DNA of 64,000 bases from assembly GCF_030272615.1 (NCBI RefSeq), contig NC_081406.1, positions 230,632,896 through 230,696,895 of the forward strand, given 5' to 3'. Below the pieces are notes generated by a model. It made no database searches. It was not told the origin of the DNA and saw nothing but the letters and a program-made list of their open reading frames with translations. Below, in pieces: positions 23,337 through 36,467 of the stretch; the first letter of the stretch is position 1, and each line of letters begins with the position of its first letter. The translations under genes were made by a program, and so were the position numbers. The stretch comes from Cryptomeria japonica. Taxonomy: Eukaryota > Streptophyta > Pinopsida > Cupressales > Cupressaceae.

Positions 23337-24686
23337 TGTTGGATATTGTTGCTGCTAGGATATGCTATTGTCATTGATGTCAACATATTCTTGTGTTTTG
23401 GTGTTGCAGAGAGTTGTTTTGGTATTCTGGTGTTTGCAGTGAATTGATCTGGTTGGTTTATTTGTTTGATATGTTGAATCAATTAAAGATACTTCATTCT
23501 ATATTGATTTCATGATGTTATATGGGATTTGATCAAGTTGTGGATTCTAGTATGGAGATTGGTTTTTAATGTTTAGTGTTGCAGTGTTCTGGTGTTTGAT
23601 TTGTTATGCTCCAGAATGATTATCTTGTGTTGCGAATTTGGGAGAGTGTTTAGGATGTTTGTGTGTATCTTCAATTCAGATGGTTCGTGATTTGATACTC
23701 CACAAGTTATCTTTCTTGTCCAAGTTGTTTTTGTTGAGTGTTCTTGGGTATCAAGGTGTTGATCAATGGAGATTTGATTAAGTGGTGTTGGTGAAACTAT
23801 TGCAGATGATTCTAATGTGCTTGTTGGTGTTTTCTAATCATGTCCTATTTGTTTTGGTGGTTTGCATTGATCATTGTGCATATTATTGAAGATCTTATGG
23901 GTCCGGTGATATTATTTATATTATGTGACATTTTTTGGTGGTGTAGCATGTTGCAGTTGATCTTGGCGAGATTTCTGGCAGTGTTGTGCATTCAAGGAGT
24001 TGATTTGGCTCCATGGTATGTTGTCATGATATTGTATTGGTCTGGTGGTTGATTTATGTATCGTGTGGTGTAATTTTGTAATTAGGTGTTAAGGGTTGAG
24101 CTGACCTTGTAGTCAAGGTTGATGATTTGTATAAATAGGTGTTGTATTCATATAATTTGGGTATGGGTGTTGTGCCTGCATTATCAAAGAGTGGTGTATG
24201 TGCAAACAAGAAAATTTATCTTTCAGTGTGAAGTGTAGAGCAAATTGTGTTGCAAGGCAGACAATTGTGCTTAATCAGAATTGTCATTAGGCATTTGGAG
24301 ATGCTATTCTTCCAGTTCATTCTAACTAGATTGTAGTCTGAATATTATTGTATGGTAGTGAACCTTCGATGAGGGTTGTAGCCTTCTGGGTCATCATATT
24401 TTGAGAAATGAGGTCTAGTCAATGTACCTAAATGCATGTGCATTCCCCATTGTAATATTACACATACTACTGCAGAGTATCATCTTATTGTGGGTAGGTT
24501 CTCACCATAGTTTTTCTCTTAACCGGGTTTTGCACATCAAAAATCTTCATGTTATGTGTGTTGTTATTGTGTTTATTTTTACTCTTGCTGCAGTTGATCA
24601 CATTTGAGATTGTGCGTAATTTGTTTAATCTAGTGAAAACTGATTCACCCCACCCTCTCAGTTTTCCTTCATTGTTGTTGCCAACA
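23337..24686 (+). repeat. 5' LTR of E
   Basis: 1350 bp, TGTTGGATATTG...TTGCCAACA. It contains the CTGATTCACCCCACCCTCTCAG block near 24640 and TTTTTCTCTTAACCGGGTTTT near 24515. Confidence 0.9.
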
Positions 24687-24702
24687 ATTGGTATCAGAAC
24701 TA
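24687..24702 (+). promoter_or_regulatory. Primer binding site of E
   Basis: ATTGGTATCAGAACTA directly follows the LTR; it matches the initiator-Met complement for 12 bases. Confidence 0.9.
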
Positions 24703-24742
24703 GATCCTCCAAAAGAATCTTGAAAACTTGAGGAGATTCGCG

Positions 24743-25760
24743 ATGGAAACCTATGTGTTCAAGAAGGAGAGTCCTAGATTTGATGGAAAAAATTACATTG
24801 TATGGAAGGATTAGATGGAGTGTCATTTGAAGTGGCTTGGAGAAGATTATTGGAAGATTAAAAAGAATGCTTATACTATTCCTTAGAATGGTCTAGTTAC
24901 TACTGTTGAGATCAAGGATATTGAACATAACATAAGAGCTAAGAAAGCATTGATGAGTTCCTTGACCGATTAAGAGATGACTGATGTGATGGGACTTCAG
25001 ACTGCATATGAGATCTGGGAGAAGTTAGATACCCTATATGAAGGAGATAAACATGTCAAAGTTGCTAAGCTATAGAGTTTGAAAGGAAAGTATGAGATGT
25101 TGAAGATGGGAGATGATGAGACCATATCAACCTTTATGGATAAGGTGAATGAACATGTTATGAACATTAGATTTGTCGGTGGAACTCTTGAAGAAGATGA
25201 GATTGTTGCTAAAGTGATGAGATCTTTTCCTCTTGCTTATAAATCTAAATTTTATACTATTGATGTGATCCAGACTATGACCATTGTGACAAGAGACATG
25301 TTGGTTGGTAAACTTGTTGCTTTTGAGTTGAGTGAATTTGGATAATCACATGGTAAATCTGAAATTGCATTTAAAGCCTCTGTATCCGGGAAGAAGAAGT
25401 ATGATCTAGGAGAGAGTTCATCTAGAGTTTCAAGATATGAGAGAAATGAGAGAGATGGAAGAACATGAAAAAGATTTGGATGAGCTTGAAGAACTTATTG
25501 CTTGGAGATTGCCTAAGGGAGCCAGTAAGTATGATGGAAAGTTACATTTGAAATGTTTCTCTTGTAATAAGATAGGACATTTTCTTCTAGGTGTACTGAA
25601 AGAATGTCAAGATATAATAAGCATGATAAATTTGATAAAAATGATAGATATGAGACACATGATAAGTATGATAAGCCCTACAAGCCTAACCAGAAGTACA
25701 AATATCAGAAGAAATGTTATTATATTTTTTTATGGAAGTGTAACAAATGAAGAATCAGTG
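24743..25760 (+). pseudogene. gag of E
   Basis: The ATG at 24743 opens a copia gag: ESPRFDGKNYIVWK, then the UBN2 region (AKKALMSSLTD, YEIWEKLDTLYEGD, EDEIVAKVMRSFP) to about 25345. TAG/TAA codons occur at 24813, 24884, 24972, 25074 and 25343. The knuckle begins CFSCNKIGHF near 25555 and then loses frame by one base; the next frame supplies SSRCTER. A Lys/Tyr/Asp-rich tail follows. Confidence 0.85.
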
Positions 25761-26580
25761 AATTCGGAAGATGAATTTGTATTTATTGCTATCAAAGAAG
25801 ATGATCTGGTACCAATGAATTCAACAAGTTGCATTGTTGAGGATATAAGAAATTTTGATGCAAGATGTGATGAAAAAATCTTCTTGTGTTATTCTACTAA
25901 GAGCAAGGCCTACCAGTGTTACAATAAGAGATTAAAGAGGATAGTGGAAAGTGCAAATGCAAAGGTAGATGAATGTCATGGAAAGTAGATCAGAGCATGT
26001 GGATATGAGTTTGATGATTAGGATATTATTTCAAAGAAAGTACAGACTGAGAATCTGAAGCAGAATGCTTTAGTAGAGAGTTAATCTAGATATTGATGCT
26101 ACTGATGAAGAAGTTCAAGAACTAGAGAATCAAAATAATCAGAAGAGTCCGAGGTATGTGAAATTGAATCATTTTAGAAAATTAGATTATTGGTGATAAA
26201 AAAAAGGAGTGATGACTAGGAGAATGATTGTTGTTGAAGAGATATGCCCAATTTGCAAAATTGAACGTAAAGATGTTGCTGAAGTTGAATGCATTGTTGC
26301 TGCTAGAAATTGTACTTAAGTAGTTTGGATGCAGGAAATGTTGAAGGACATTAGAGTTGTTTATGATGAGCCTACTATTATATATTATGACAATTCAAGT
26401 GCTATTAATATTTCCAAGAATCTGGTACTACATTCTAAAACAAAGCATATATCAATTAAGTATCATTTTTTTAGGGAGAAGATCAATGATGAAGAAGTCA
26501 ATCGGAGTATGTATCTACAAAGGATCAGATTACAGAATTTTTTATTAAGCCTTTTCTTGAAAATACATTTGTCTATTTAA
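25761..26580 (+). pseudogene. Deleted pol of E: protease, integrase-end and RNase H scraps
   Basis: An acidic stretch typical of the region before protease (about 25740-25820) passes directly into the integrase C-terminal motif CDEKIFLCYSTKSKAYQCYNKR (25866-25935). At 26200-26280 a TRRM-type motif that precedes RT is joined to the RNase H motif VECIVAARNCT. This continues with YYDNSSAINISKN and KYHFFREK to about 26580. At least two large internal deletions remove the protease active site, the integrase core, RT and half of RNase H. Confidence 0.8.
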
Positions 26581-26684
26581 GAGACAAGTTAGGGGTCTCT
26601 GACCCTCCTGATGAGAATTAGATGCATTGAGATGCATCAATCTAGTGGAATTAATAGTCAATGTATGGTTCAATGTGTGAGTTT

Positions 26685-26901
26685 ATCCTAAGGGGGAGAT
26701 ATTGTCCTTCTTAGAGAGAGAGATGCATGATTTATGTCTTTGGTATTGTTGACAAAGGGGGATAGAAGCATGTGAAAAATTGTTGTAATCTTGGAAGCTT
26801 TGTGTGCATGATCTTAGGGGGAGATTGCTAGTGTTGATTTATTCCTTTGCATTGATTGTTTTTCACATTCATATATTGCCATCAATGCCAAAGGGGGAGA
26901 T
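26685..26901 (+). promoter_or_regulatory. Four polypurine tracts upstream of the 3' LTR of E
   Basis: CTAAGGGGGAGATATT (about 26687), ACAAAGGGGGATAG (about 26752), CTTAGGGGGAGATTG (about 26812) and CCAAAGGGGGAGAT (26888-26901, next to the LTR). The repeated tract is a sirevirus trait. Confidence 0.85.
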
Positions 26902-27973
26902 TGTTGGATATTGCTACTTCTAGGATATATTGTTGTCATTGATGTCAACATATTCCTGTGTTTTGGTGTTGTAGAGAGTTGTTTTGGTGTTCTAGTGTTT
27001 GCAGTGAGTTGATCTAGTTGGTTTATCTTATTGATATGCTGAATCAACTAGAGATACTTCATTCTATATTGATTTTATGATGATATGTGGGATTTGATCA
27101 AGTGTTGGAAACTAGTATGGAGATTGGTTTTTTCAGTTTTCAATGTTGGAGTGTTCTGGTGTTTGATTCGTTGTGCTCCAGAATGATTATATCTTTTTTT
27201 GCAGCTTTGGGAGAGTGTTTGGGATGTTTGTGTGTATATTAAATTCAAATGGTTTGTGATTTGGTGCTCCACAAGTTATCTTTCTTGTCCCAGTTGCTGT
27301 TGTTGAGTGTTCTTGAGTATCAACATGGTGATCGATGGAGATTTGAATAAGTGGTGTTGGTGCAGCTATTGCAGATGATTCCAATGTGCTTGTTGGTGTT
27401 TCATAATCATCTCCTATTTGTTTTGGTGGTCCAAATTGATCATTGTGCACGTTATTGAATATCTTATGTGTCCAGTGATATTCTTTGTGTTATGCAACAT
27501 TTTCAGTGGTGTAGCATGTTGCGATTGATCTTGGCGAGATTTATAGTAGTGTTGTGCATTTGAGGAGTTGATTTGGGTACATGATATGTTGTCATGATAT
27601 TGTATTGGTCCGGTGGTTGATTTATGTATTGAGTGGTGTAATTTTATAATTAGGAGTTAAGGGTTGAGTTGACCTTGTAGTCAAGGTTGATGATTTCTAT
27701 AAATAGATGTTGTATTCATGTAATTTGGGTATGGGTGTTGTGTCTACATTATTAGAGAGTGGTGTATGTGTAAACAAGAGAATTTATCTTTCAGTGTGAA
27801 GTGTAGAGAAGACTGTGTTGTAGGGAAAACAATTGTGCTTAACCAGAACTATCATCAAGCATTTGGAGATGCTATTCTTTCATTTCATCCTAACCGGATT
27901 ATAGTCTGAATATTATTGTAAGGTAGTGAACTTTCCTTGAGGATTCTAGCCTTCTAGGTCATCATATTTTGAT
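26902..27973 (+). repeat. 3' LTR of E, part 1
   Basis: It matches 23337-24400 and stops in CATCATATTTTGAT, where F begins. Confidence 0.9.
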
Positions 27974-29197
27974 TGTTAGACAATTCAAATAACTGGAAGA
28001 CAACTGAGAGGGGAGGGGGGGGTGAATCAGTTGTCACAGATTACCAGAACCATCATCAATTAAAACATTAATACCGGAACCCAAAACATTAATACCTGAA
28101 TAGAAGTTAAACCAATTAAGTATAAAAAATAATCACAGAATAAATACCATCCACATGACACCATCATTTATATGTGGAAAACCTGGTAAAGGGAAAAACC
28201 ACGGTGGAAAGCCTACCCATAGTTAGATAATACTTCTGTAGTAAGTATGTTAATTGCAATTGAGGGGCCTTCACTTGCAGGAAGGCCAACAACCTAGAGC
28301 ACACTTCTCATCACAAAAGGAGCCGCACTGACTACATAGAAATCCATACTACAATATAGAGAAGTGGTGAACTGCAAAAGATAACATCTCCTATGCCTAA
28401 GTATAGTTTCGGTTAAGCTCAATACTGAAGGAATAAATCCTCTTACATAAACCCAATTAGATCTCCAATGATCGACCAAATCCTCTATTTGGATGATATT
28501 ATATTATTCACACATTACATTCCTTGACCATGACCTCTAACATAACCATGATGATCTACAATGAGATCTTACATCTATATATACAAACCCTCGACCATAA
28601 ACAATTAGGTCGACCACCAGTTAATAAACCGATTACATAATTACAAACCGTGTCAACTTTAGACCAAACAAATAATATCCAACACATAAGACATTCCAAA
28701 AACATATCGAGAGGTCCAATCCACATGATACATTAAAGACGGTCCATAACCTAGATCAACCGAGACCTAGTATAGGTCCACACGCTACAACAATAATCTC
28801 CAGCCACCAAGTCTCGAACATGATCACCAACAACATCCTGAAACTCCACCAGAAGCTGCACCAATACCACTTATGCAATTCATCAAAGATCTTTATCAAA
28901 AGCTTTGTCGGTGAAACCCTCGCTGGAACCAGTAACTAAGCTTCTAATTAAATAGGATAGCATTTGATCACCATACCAAAACCAACTTACTAAATATGAG
29001 AATGGGTATCATGATTAAGCCAATTCCATCACCAGACTATACTAGACCCTACCGGATCATGCCAGATCCAAATCAACCAAAAACCACTCAACCTACCGGG
29101 ACTAGAAGGGTGCCGGTAAAGTATCCAAACAACTAGTGTTGGCATCAAAGACAAAACATCAATGAAAGACATAATCAATTCCACCAAATGGCTAACA
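27974..29197 (-). repeat. 3' LTR of F
   Basis: 1224 bp, matching 35246-36467. The plus strand begins TGTTAGACAATTC and has GAGAGGGGAGGGGGGGGTGAATCAG near 28005. Confidence 0.9.
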
Positions 29198-29540
29198 ATC
29201 TCCCCCTTTGGAATTGATGACAACACTAGATGTGAAAAACATCTAAGTACAAAGAAATGCCAAACAAGTCTCCCCCAATGGGAGACAACCAACAATCTCC
29301 TATATACAACTCTAAACTAAAGACCAAACTCCCCCTATGAATAATATCTCTGTAAAGATTTGAATTTCTCCCTATCAATATCTCTCCCCCAATCTTTTTC
29401 TTTTTCACTTTATTTTTCTTTTTCAAATCAATATCACTCCCCCTTTGACATCAATGTCATCAATCTGACAAAAAATATCAAATAAAAAATATAAACCACT
29501 AAATCACAAAGCAGACCATTCCCCCTAAGAAGTAGCATCC
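29198..29540 (-). promoter_or_regulatory. Polypurine tract cluster of F
   Basis: On the minus strand CCAAAGGGGGAGAT (29198-29211) adjoins the LTR. Further G-rich tracts lie at about 29270, 29328, 29384, 29430 and 29520, so five or six in 340 bases. Confidence 0.8.
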
Positions 29541-29619
29541 CCACATCAATGCTGGAATGAATAGTATCTTTGATATTGCATACCAGACTGATGCCAAACC
29601 GCATCAATCAAGTCTCTAC

Positions 29620-31230
29620 CTAAGGGGCATAAACTCCTAATCTGTCTCTCAGGTACTCAAATGATTCCTTGGGAAAAGGTTTAGTGAAAATAGCTACAAT
29701 TTGTTCCTTAGTGTTCACATAAACCAGTCTAACTTCATTTGCTTCCACATTTTCCTTCAAAAAGTTATATTTGATAGATATGTGCTTTGTCTTAGAATAA
29801 AATACCAGATTCTTTGATATATCAATAGTAATAGTTATCATGGTGAATAACTACCGGTGCATCACAATCAACCTTTATATCCTTCAACATTTTCTTCATC
29901 CATAAAACTTGTGTATAGTTAGCAATAGCAACAACATATTCAACTTCAACAGTAGATAAAGAAGTACACGGCTATTTATTGCTGATCCATGAAACCAACT
30001 TCTTTCCAAGAAAGAAAGCTCCACTGGCAGTACTTTTTTGGTCATCGACATCTCCAGCCCAATCAACATCTGTACATGCACATAAAGTAAAGTTATCTTC
30101 CTTAGGGTACCACAAACCATATTCTGATGTACCTTGTAAGTATCTAAAAATCTTTTTCATCGCACTGTCAAGATTCTCTCTAGGATCACTCTGAAATCTT
30201 GAAACAATACAAACAACATTCATAATGTCGGGCCTAGTCCGAGTCAAATAAAGTAGACCTCCAATCATAGATTTTTATATTGTAGGATTTACCAGTGCAG
30301 AAACATCTTTTCTTGTCAATTTCTCACTTGTAACCATAGGAGTACTTACCGGTTTAGAATCTCCCATACCAAATTTCTTCAACAATTCTTTAGCACACTT
30401 AGTTTGACAAATAAAAATACCTTTGTCAGTCTGAGTAATTTGCAAACCTAATAAAAAATTCATCTCACCAATCATAGACATCTCAAATTATTTCTCCATA
30501 TTCTTAGAAAATTCTATGCATAACTTATCTTCACCTCCAAAAATAATGTCATCAATGAATACTTCAATATTCAATATATCATCATTAGTGATCTTATAAT
30601 ATAAATTACTGTCAACATTGCCCTTAGTAAAACCAAGTTTCAAAAGATATTTATCCAACCTTGCATACCAAGGTCTGGGTGCTTGTTTCAATCCATATAA
30701 AGCTTTCCTTAATCTACAAACCATGTTTGTATCATCTGATAGTGAAAAAACATTAGGTTTCTCAATATAAACTTCCTCATCAAGATCCTCATTCAAAAAT
30801 GCACATTTAACATCCATCTGATAAACCTTGTAGTTTTTATAAGCAACATAGGCAAGAAATAATCTTACAGCTTCAATCCTAGCTACATGTGCAAAAGTCT
30901 CTCCATAATCAATTCCTTCCTTCTGAGAATATCTTTTACAAACCAATCTAGCCTTATTTCTTATAACTTGACCATCCTCATTCAATTTATTCCTAAAAAC
31001 CCATTTAGTTCCAATAACATTTTTTATTTTTAGGTCGGGGAACCAAAGTCCATGTGTTATTTTTCTCAATCTGATCTAATTCTTCTTACATAGCTTTCAA
31101 CCAATATTCATCTTTACATGCCTCAATTACTAATACCGGTTCAACTTGTGAAATTAAACATACCTCATTAGTTTCCACTCTTCTTCTTGTCATCACTCCA
31201 TTGCTCTTATCCCGAATGATCTGATCTTCT
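29620..31230 (-). pseudogene. Reverse transcriptase and RNase H of F
   Basis: The RT frame is open from 31069 to 30488: [79 protein letters not shown] and an intact FIDD box near 30555. A stop at 30488 and one near 30272 follow. RNase H has DVDWAGDVDDQKSTASGAFF (30070-30010) and HISIKYNFLKENVEANEVR, ending at 29620. The box and order show copia; the stops make it inactive. Confidence 0.88.
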
Positions 31231-31331
31231 GAATCATTCAATCTCACTTACCTAGGAGTCCTCTAACTCTCTATTCCTCTTTCCTGTTCTTTAATTACTG
31301 TAGAATTCTCTGATACTACTAGAGTAACTGG

Positions 31332-32713
31332 TGTTGGCAATATGGATGAATTTATTATGTGTTGCATTGATTTTTTGTCATTGATGTCAACACTAGCTGT
31401 TATGGTTGGTTACTGACGGACATGTTTTGGTTACCGGTAGAAGAGACTATTTGTTGGACACTTCTGGCATGTTTGGATCAATGGAGTATGTTTGATTTTA
31501 TGTTTTACATGTTCCCAGAGCATGTTTTGGTCAATTGGTATTGAATTGGTAATCGAATGTTATCATACACTTATAAACCCATACTGGCATTGGTTTAAGG
31601 TTTAACCGATAGAGATTTCACTGAGAAATCTTGACAGGATGCATAAGTGGTGTGGGTGCAGCTTCTAGATGGATTTGAGGAAGCTGAAGATGTTCTATGA
31701 TCATGCTACAACTACTTTAAGATATTGTTTTGGCATGGTGGACCCAAAATAGGTTCGGTGCCTATCTAGGTTATGGACCGGTATCATGATAACATGTTTT
31801 CTACACGTTATTGGAATGTTTCTATTGGTAGTGGGCCAGCATCCCTCATGGGGATTCGCGACATGGTTTAACAACTTCCCGTGGATTCTATAAGTCTAGT
31901 GGTTGTATCAGGCATTGGCAGGTCGATCTTTTGGTGCAACGACAACCCTAGCTTGTAACAATTTTTAGAATGTTCTATGGATTGGTTATTGTTGTTTTGG
32001 TCTTAAGACGACATGGCATATCGTTGTAATATGGATTTAAATAATGATCTTATTGTAATATCTTTTAGGTGGCTGACCTAATTGGTTTAGGCCTTAGGGT
32101 TGGTATAAAATAATGTAAGATCTCATTGTAGATCATGGTATGGAATGGGGATTATGTGTCCTGGTCTTCAAATGCAATATCATATGCGAAGGAGATTTGG
32201 TTGATCATAGGTGATTGAATTGGGATTAAGGAAGAGATCAAAGGCCTCCGGTATTGAGCTTAACTAGGACTGTAATCAGGTATGGTAGATGCTATCTCTG
32301 GCAGTTCACTCTATTGGATTGTTGTCCATTTATCTTGAGATGGTTATTACCTCTTTGTAGTCAGTGAGACTCTTTTGTAATGAGCAGTACGCTCTAGGCA
32401 GTGTGCCTTCCTGCATGTGTAGGCCCCTCATTGTATCACATACTTTCTATAAAAGTATCATCTGACTTTGGGTAGGCTTCCCACCGTGGTTTTTCCCTTT
32501 TCGGGTTTTGCACGTACAAATCATGGTGTTATGTGGTATGGTTGCATTATGTTGATTATCTATTTTATTGTTAAGTTTTATTGCTTACCGATATCTGTTT
32601 CTACCTTATCGATACTTAATTTGGTTTAAGGTTATTAAGTGGATTAAATGATATAATTTGTTAACAACTGATTCACCCCCCCTCTCAATTGTTCACCGGT
32701 TATCCTAATAACA
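31332..32713 (+). mobile_element. Element H: solo LTR inside pol of F
   Basis: A plus-strand LTR, TGTTGGCAATATG...CCTAATAACA, with the GTGGTTTTTCCCTTTTCGGGTTTT block near 32490 and CTGATTCACCCCCCCTCTCA near 32668. There is no primer site or polypurine tract next to it. F's coding sequence stops on one side in the linker after integrase and resumes on the other with PVTLVVSEN. I could not confirm a target duplication, so the right boundary is uncertain by some 20 bases. Confidence 0.75.
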
Positions 32714-33750
32714 AGTTCAACACTCTGTTTCGATAAAGGTGCTACTGGTTCAGATATAATCATTTCCACTATTGGTTCCTTTTCATAGACTCTGATTTGA
32801 CTTATGTTTAGCTCATCTACTTTGACATTAGCACTCTCCATAATTCTCTACAATCTCTTGTTATAACATCTATATGCCTTTCTTTCATTAGAATAACCAA
32901 GAAATATGCCTTCATCACATATAGGATCAAATTTTATAATGATATCATCTCTCCTGATATAACATTTACTACGAAAAATTCTAAAATACTTAATTGTAGG
33001 TGTATTGCCAAACCATAATTCATAAGGTGTCTTACTGATTTCTCCTTTGATATGTACTTTGTTGAATGTATAAACTGTTGTGCTCACTGCATCTCTCCAG
33101 TAGATAGGAGGTAGACTAGCTTCCATCATCATTGTTCTAGCAGCATCCTAGATAGTTCTAATCTTCCTTTCCACAACTCCATTTTGCTGAAGTGTCCGAG
33201 GAGCAAACAAATTTATCCTTATACCATGCTTCTCACAAAAGTTATTAAACTTACTGGATGTGAATTGACCTCAAACATTTAATCTTCAATCCTGTCTCAG
33301 TTTCCACTTTAGGCTTAAATATTTTAAACTTTTCAAATGCTTCAGATTTTTCTTTTAGAAAAGTAACCCACATCATTCTAGAATATTCATCAATTATTAG
33401 CATGAAATATCTATCACCTTGAAAACTTTTAACTCTAGCAGGGCCACACAAATCAACATGAATAAGATCAAGAACATCATTTGATTTATCTTGTATACTC
33501 CTAAAAGATGTTCTAATCTATTTACCCATTTGACATTCTTTACATACCAGATTATAGGGATTCATAATCTTAGGTACATATCCCTAACTGCCTTAGTTGA
33601 ACTGATCTTCACAATGCAATCAAAATTCACATGACACAACCTTTTATGCCATAGCCAACTCTCATCAATCTGTGTAATCAAACATGTCTTCTCACCGAAG
33701 TTTGAATGAAATATATTACCTTTTGTCTGTGTACCGGTTGCAATCTCCAA
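32714..33750 (-). pseudogene. Integrase of F (second catalytic Asp deleted)
   Basis: GAG-pre-integrase: DESWLWHKRLCHVNFD (near 33640). The CKECQMGK part of the finger lies in another frame near 33535. The core has LCGPARVKSFQGDRYFM, DEYSRMMWVTFLKEKSEAF and then CLRS joined abruptly to FTSSKF (near 33270); the DxGGE motif between them is gone. Downstream APRTLQQNGVVERK holds the Glu. The C-terminus reads SKCYIRRDDIIIKFDPICDEGIFLGYSNERKAYRCYN in pieces. Confidence 0.82.
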
Positions 33751-35187
33751 ACCAGATCTGTTAACGATTTTGCATTTTCCATCCTTGAACTGTAATTTAA
33801 AATCCCTTATCCACTAATTGTCCTACACTCAAAAGATTATCCTTAAACCTTCAACATAATAAACATTGTCAGTATTTTTCTTACCATCCAATGATTATAG
33901 CTCCTTTTCCTTTGATCATACATGCATTGTCATCTCCAAATCTAACTAGACCACCATCAAATTCTTGCAAAGATAGAAACTTCCCTTTATCTCCAGTCAT
34001 ATGATGTGAACAACCATTGTCAATTACACATTCATCCTTGTCTTTAATTTTAGCAACATGTACCTTCTCTTCAAGTACATTCTCTTCCAGTGACGAATCA
34101 TCTTACTTGATAGCCAAGAACACCAATTGCTAGAACCACTAGTAGAGTCTCCTACTGGTTCATCATCAGAATTAGTAATGCCTTACTCATCTGCTATGTA
34201 GCATGATTTGTCTCTATTTTTCATGTACTTATACTTGTTTAGATATCCAAGGTTAGGCTTAAATGATCTTCTAACTCTTTCTTCAAATCTTGAATTCCTT
34301 TCAGGACATCTAGATGCAAAATGATCAATCTTATTACATGCAAAACATTTAAAAGGTGCTTTTCCTTCATACTTACTTCCTACGGGTCCTTTAATTACTC
34401 TTCTAGAAAATAGTGCTTCAATTTGCTCAATCTCATCATCTTCTCTCTTCATATCTTCTAATTCCTTTGCATATAAATCTTTCCAATCTTGCTTACCAGT
34501 TGCAGATGTAAATGCATGAAAAGCAGGTTCAGTCTTCACAGGTCTAGAAGGTCCAAATTCTTCAAGCTCAAAAGTAGATAGTTTCCCAACCAAAGTATCT
34601 ATGTTGATAGATGTATTAGCCATTGTTCTCAACTCATTAATAGCAATAACCTTTATTTTCTAAGCTGGTGGTAGGGCTCTCAGAACTTTAGAAACAATTT
34701 CATCTTCGCTCAAAGTTCCACCACAACATTGTATTCCCATAACAATTTCATTTACCCTTTCCATGAATGCAGTAATCCTTTCATCTTCTTCCATCTTCAT
34801 ATTTTCATATCTCACCCAGTAACCATCAAGTTTAGAAATCTTCACTAGAGGGTCACCTTCATTAAGAGTTTCCAACTTATCCCATATAACCTTTCCAGAT
34901 GATTTGTCAGTCAATCCCATTATCTGTTTATCAGAAAGTGCACACAAGAGGGCTTCTCTTGCTCTACAATCATTCTCAAGCTCCTTATCTAGGTTTTCCA
35001 GAGGAGGATTTCCAGATCCCAGATTATAAGGTGTTACACCATTCTGTGTGATCTCCAAAATCTCCTTGCTAAGACATCTTAGATGAGTCTCCATCTGAAT
35101 CTTCCATACTGTGTAATTTGTTCCATCAAGCCTAGGGATATCTCTTCGAAAGATAGCTCTAGATGAACTTGATCTATTAGTCGTCAT
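33751..35187 (-). pseudogene. gag and protease region of F
   Basis: Start near 35187 with IPRLDGTNYTVWKIQMETHL, then a UBN2-type gag (35187-34660; 34632-34183) interrupted by one TAG at 34660. The knuckle is CFACNKIDHFASRC (34354-34313). The protease part is frameshifted near 34140; the segment around KNTDNVYYVEGL (33870) shows it continues. The gag is the least damaged of the nested copia elements. Confidence 0.85.
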
Positions 35188-35230
35188 AGGATCTTTCTCA
35201 AGCGGTTAAGCTTTTTGTAGAGAGGATCAA

Positions 35231-35245
35231 TGCTCTGATACCAAT
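35231..35245 (-). promoter_or_regulatory. Primer binding site of F
   Basis: The minus strand reads ATTGGTATCAGAGCA directly after CTAACA: a full initiator-Met complement. Confidence 0.95.
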
Positions 35246-36467
35246 TGTTAGACAGTTCAAATAATTGGAAGACAACTGAGAGGGGGGGGGGGGTGAATCA
35301 ATTGTCACAGATTACCGGAACCATCAGCAATGAAAAAATTAATTTCGGAACCCAAAACATTAATACAGGAATAGCAGTTAAATCAATTAAGTATAAACAA
35401 TAATCACATGATAAATACCATCCACATGACACAATATTTATATGTGGAAAACCTGGTAAAGGGAAAAACCATGATTGCAAGCCTACCCACAGTCAAATAA
35501 TACTTTTGTAGTAAGTATGTGAATTACAATCGAGGGGCTTGCACTTGCAGGAAGGCCAATAGCCTAGAGCGCACTTCTCATCATAAAAGGAGCCTCACTG
35601 ACTACATAGAAATCTAGATTACAATCTGGAGAAGTGTTGAACTGAAAAAGATAAAATCTCATATGCTTGAGTATAGTTCTGGTTAAGCTCAATACCGAGG
35701 GACTAAATCCTCTTACATAATCCCAATTATATCTCCAATGGTCAACCAAATTCTCTTCTTGAATGATGTTACATTATTCGCACATTAAATTACTTGACCA
35801 TGACCTCTAACATAACCATGATGATCTACAATGAGATCTTACATCTATATATATAAACTTTAGACCATAAACAATTAGGTTAGCCACCAGATAATAAACC
35901 AATTACATAATTATAAACCATGTCAGCTTTAGACCAAAGAAATAATATCCAACACATAAGACATCCCAGAAACATATCGAGAGGTCCAATCCACATGATA
36001 CATTAAAATTGGTCCATAACCTAGATCAACCGGGACCTAGTATAGGTCCACACGCTACAACAATGATATCCAGCCACCAAGTCTCGAACATGATCACCAA
36101 CGGTATCCTAAAACTCCACCAGAAGTTGCACCAATACCACTTATGCAATTCATCAAAGATCTTTATCAAAATCTCTACCAGTGAAACCCTCACTGGAACC
36201 AGAAACTAAGCTTCTAAGTAAATGGGATAGCATTTGATCACCATACCAAAACTAACTTACTGAATATGAGCATGGGTATCATGATTAAGCCAATTCCATC
36301 ACCAAACTATACTGGAGCCTACTAGATCATGTCGGATCCAAATCAACCAGAAACCACTCAACCTACTGGGACTAGAAGAGTGGCGATAGAGCATCCAAAC
36401 AACTAGTGTTGGCATCAATGACAAAACATCAATGCAACACATAATCAATTCCACCAAATGGCCAACA
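35246..36467 (-). repeat. 5' LTR of F
   Basis: 1222 bp, minus-strand TGTTGGCCATTTGG to GTCTAACA, with a run of 12 G (35282-35293) on the plus strand. Confidence 0.9.

Larger units (their letters stand above)
27974..36467 (-). mobile_element. Element F: copia retrotransposon in the 3' LTR of E
   Basis: LTRs at 27974-29197 and 35246-36467, starting TGTTGGCC or TGTTAGCC on the minus strand and ending GTCTAACA. Flanks are TTGAT on the left and TTGAG on the right; the uninterrupted E LTR reads TTTTGAGAAA. It carries gag, protease, integrase, RT and RNase H in copia order. H splits pol. Its internal length without H is about 4.7 kb. Confidence 0.9.
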
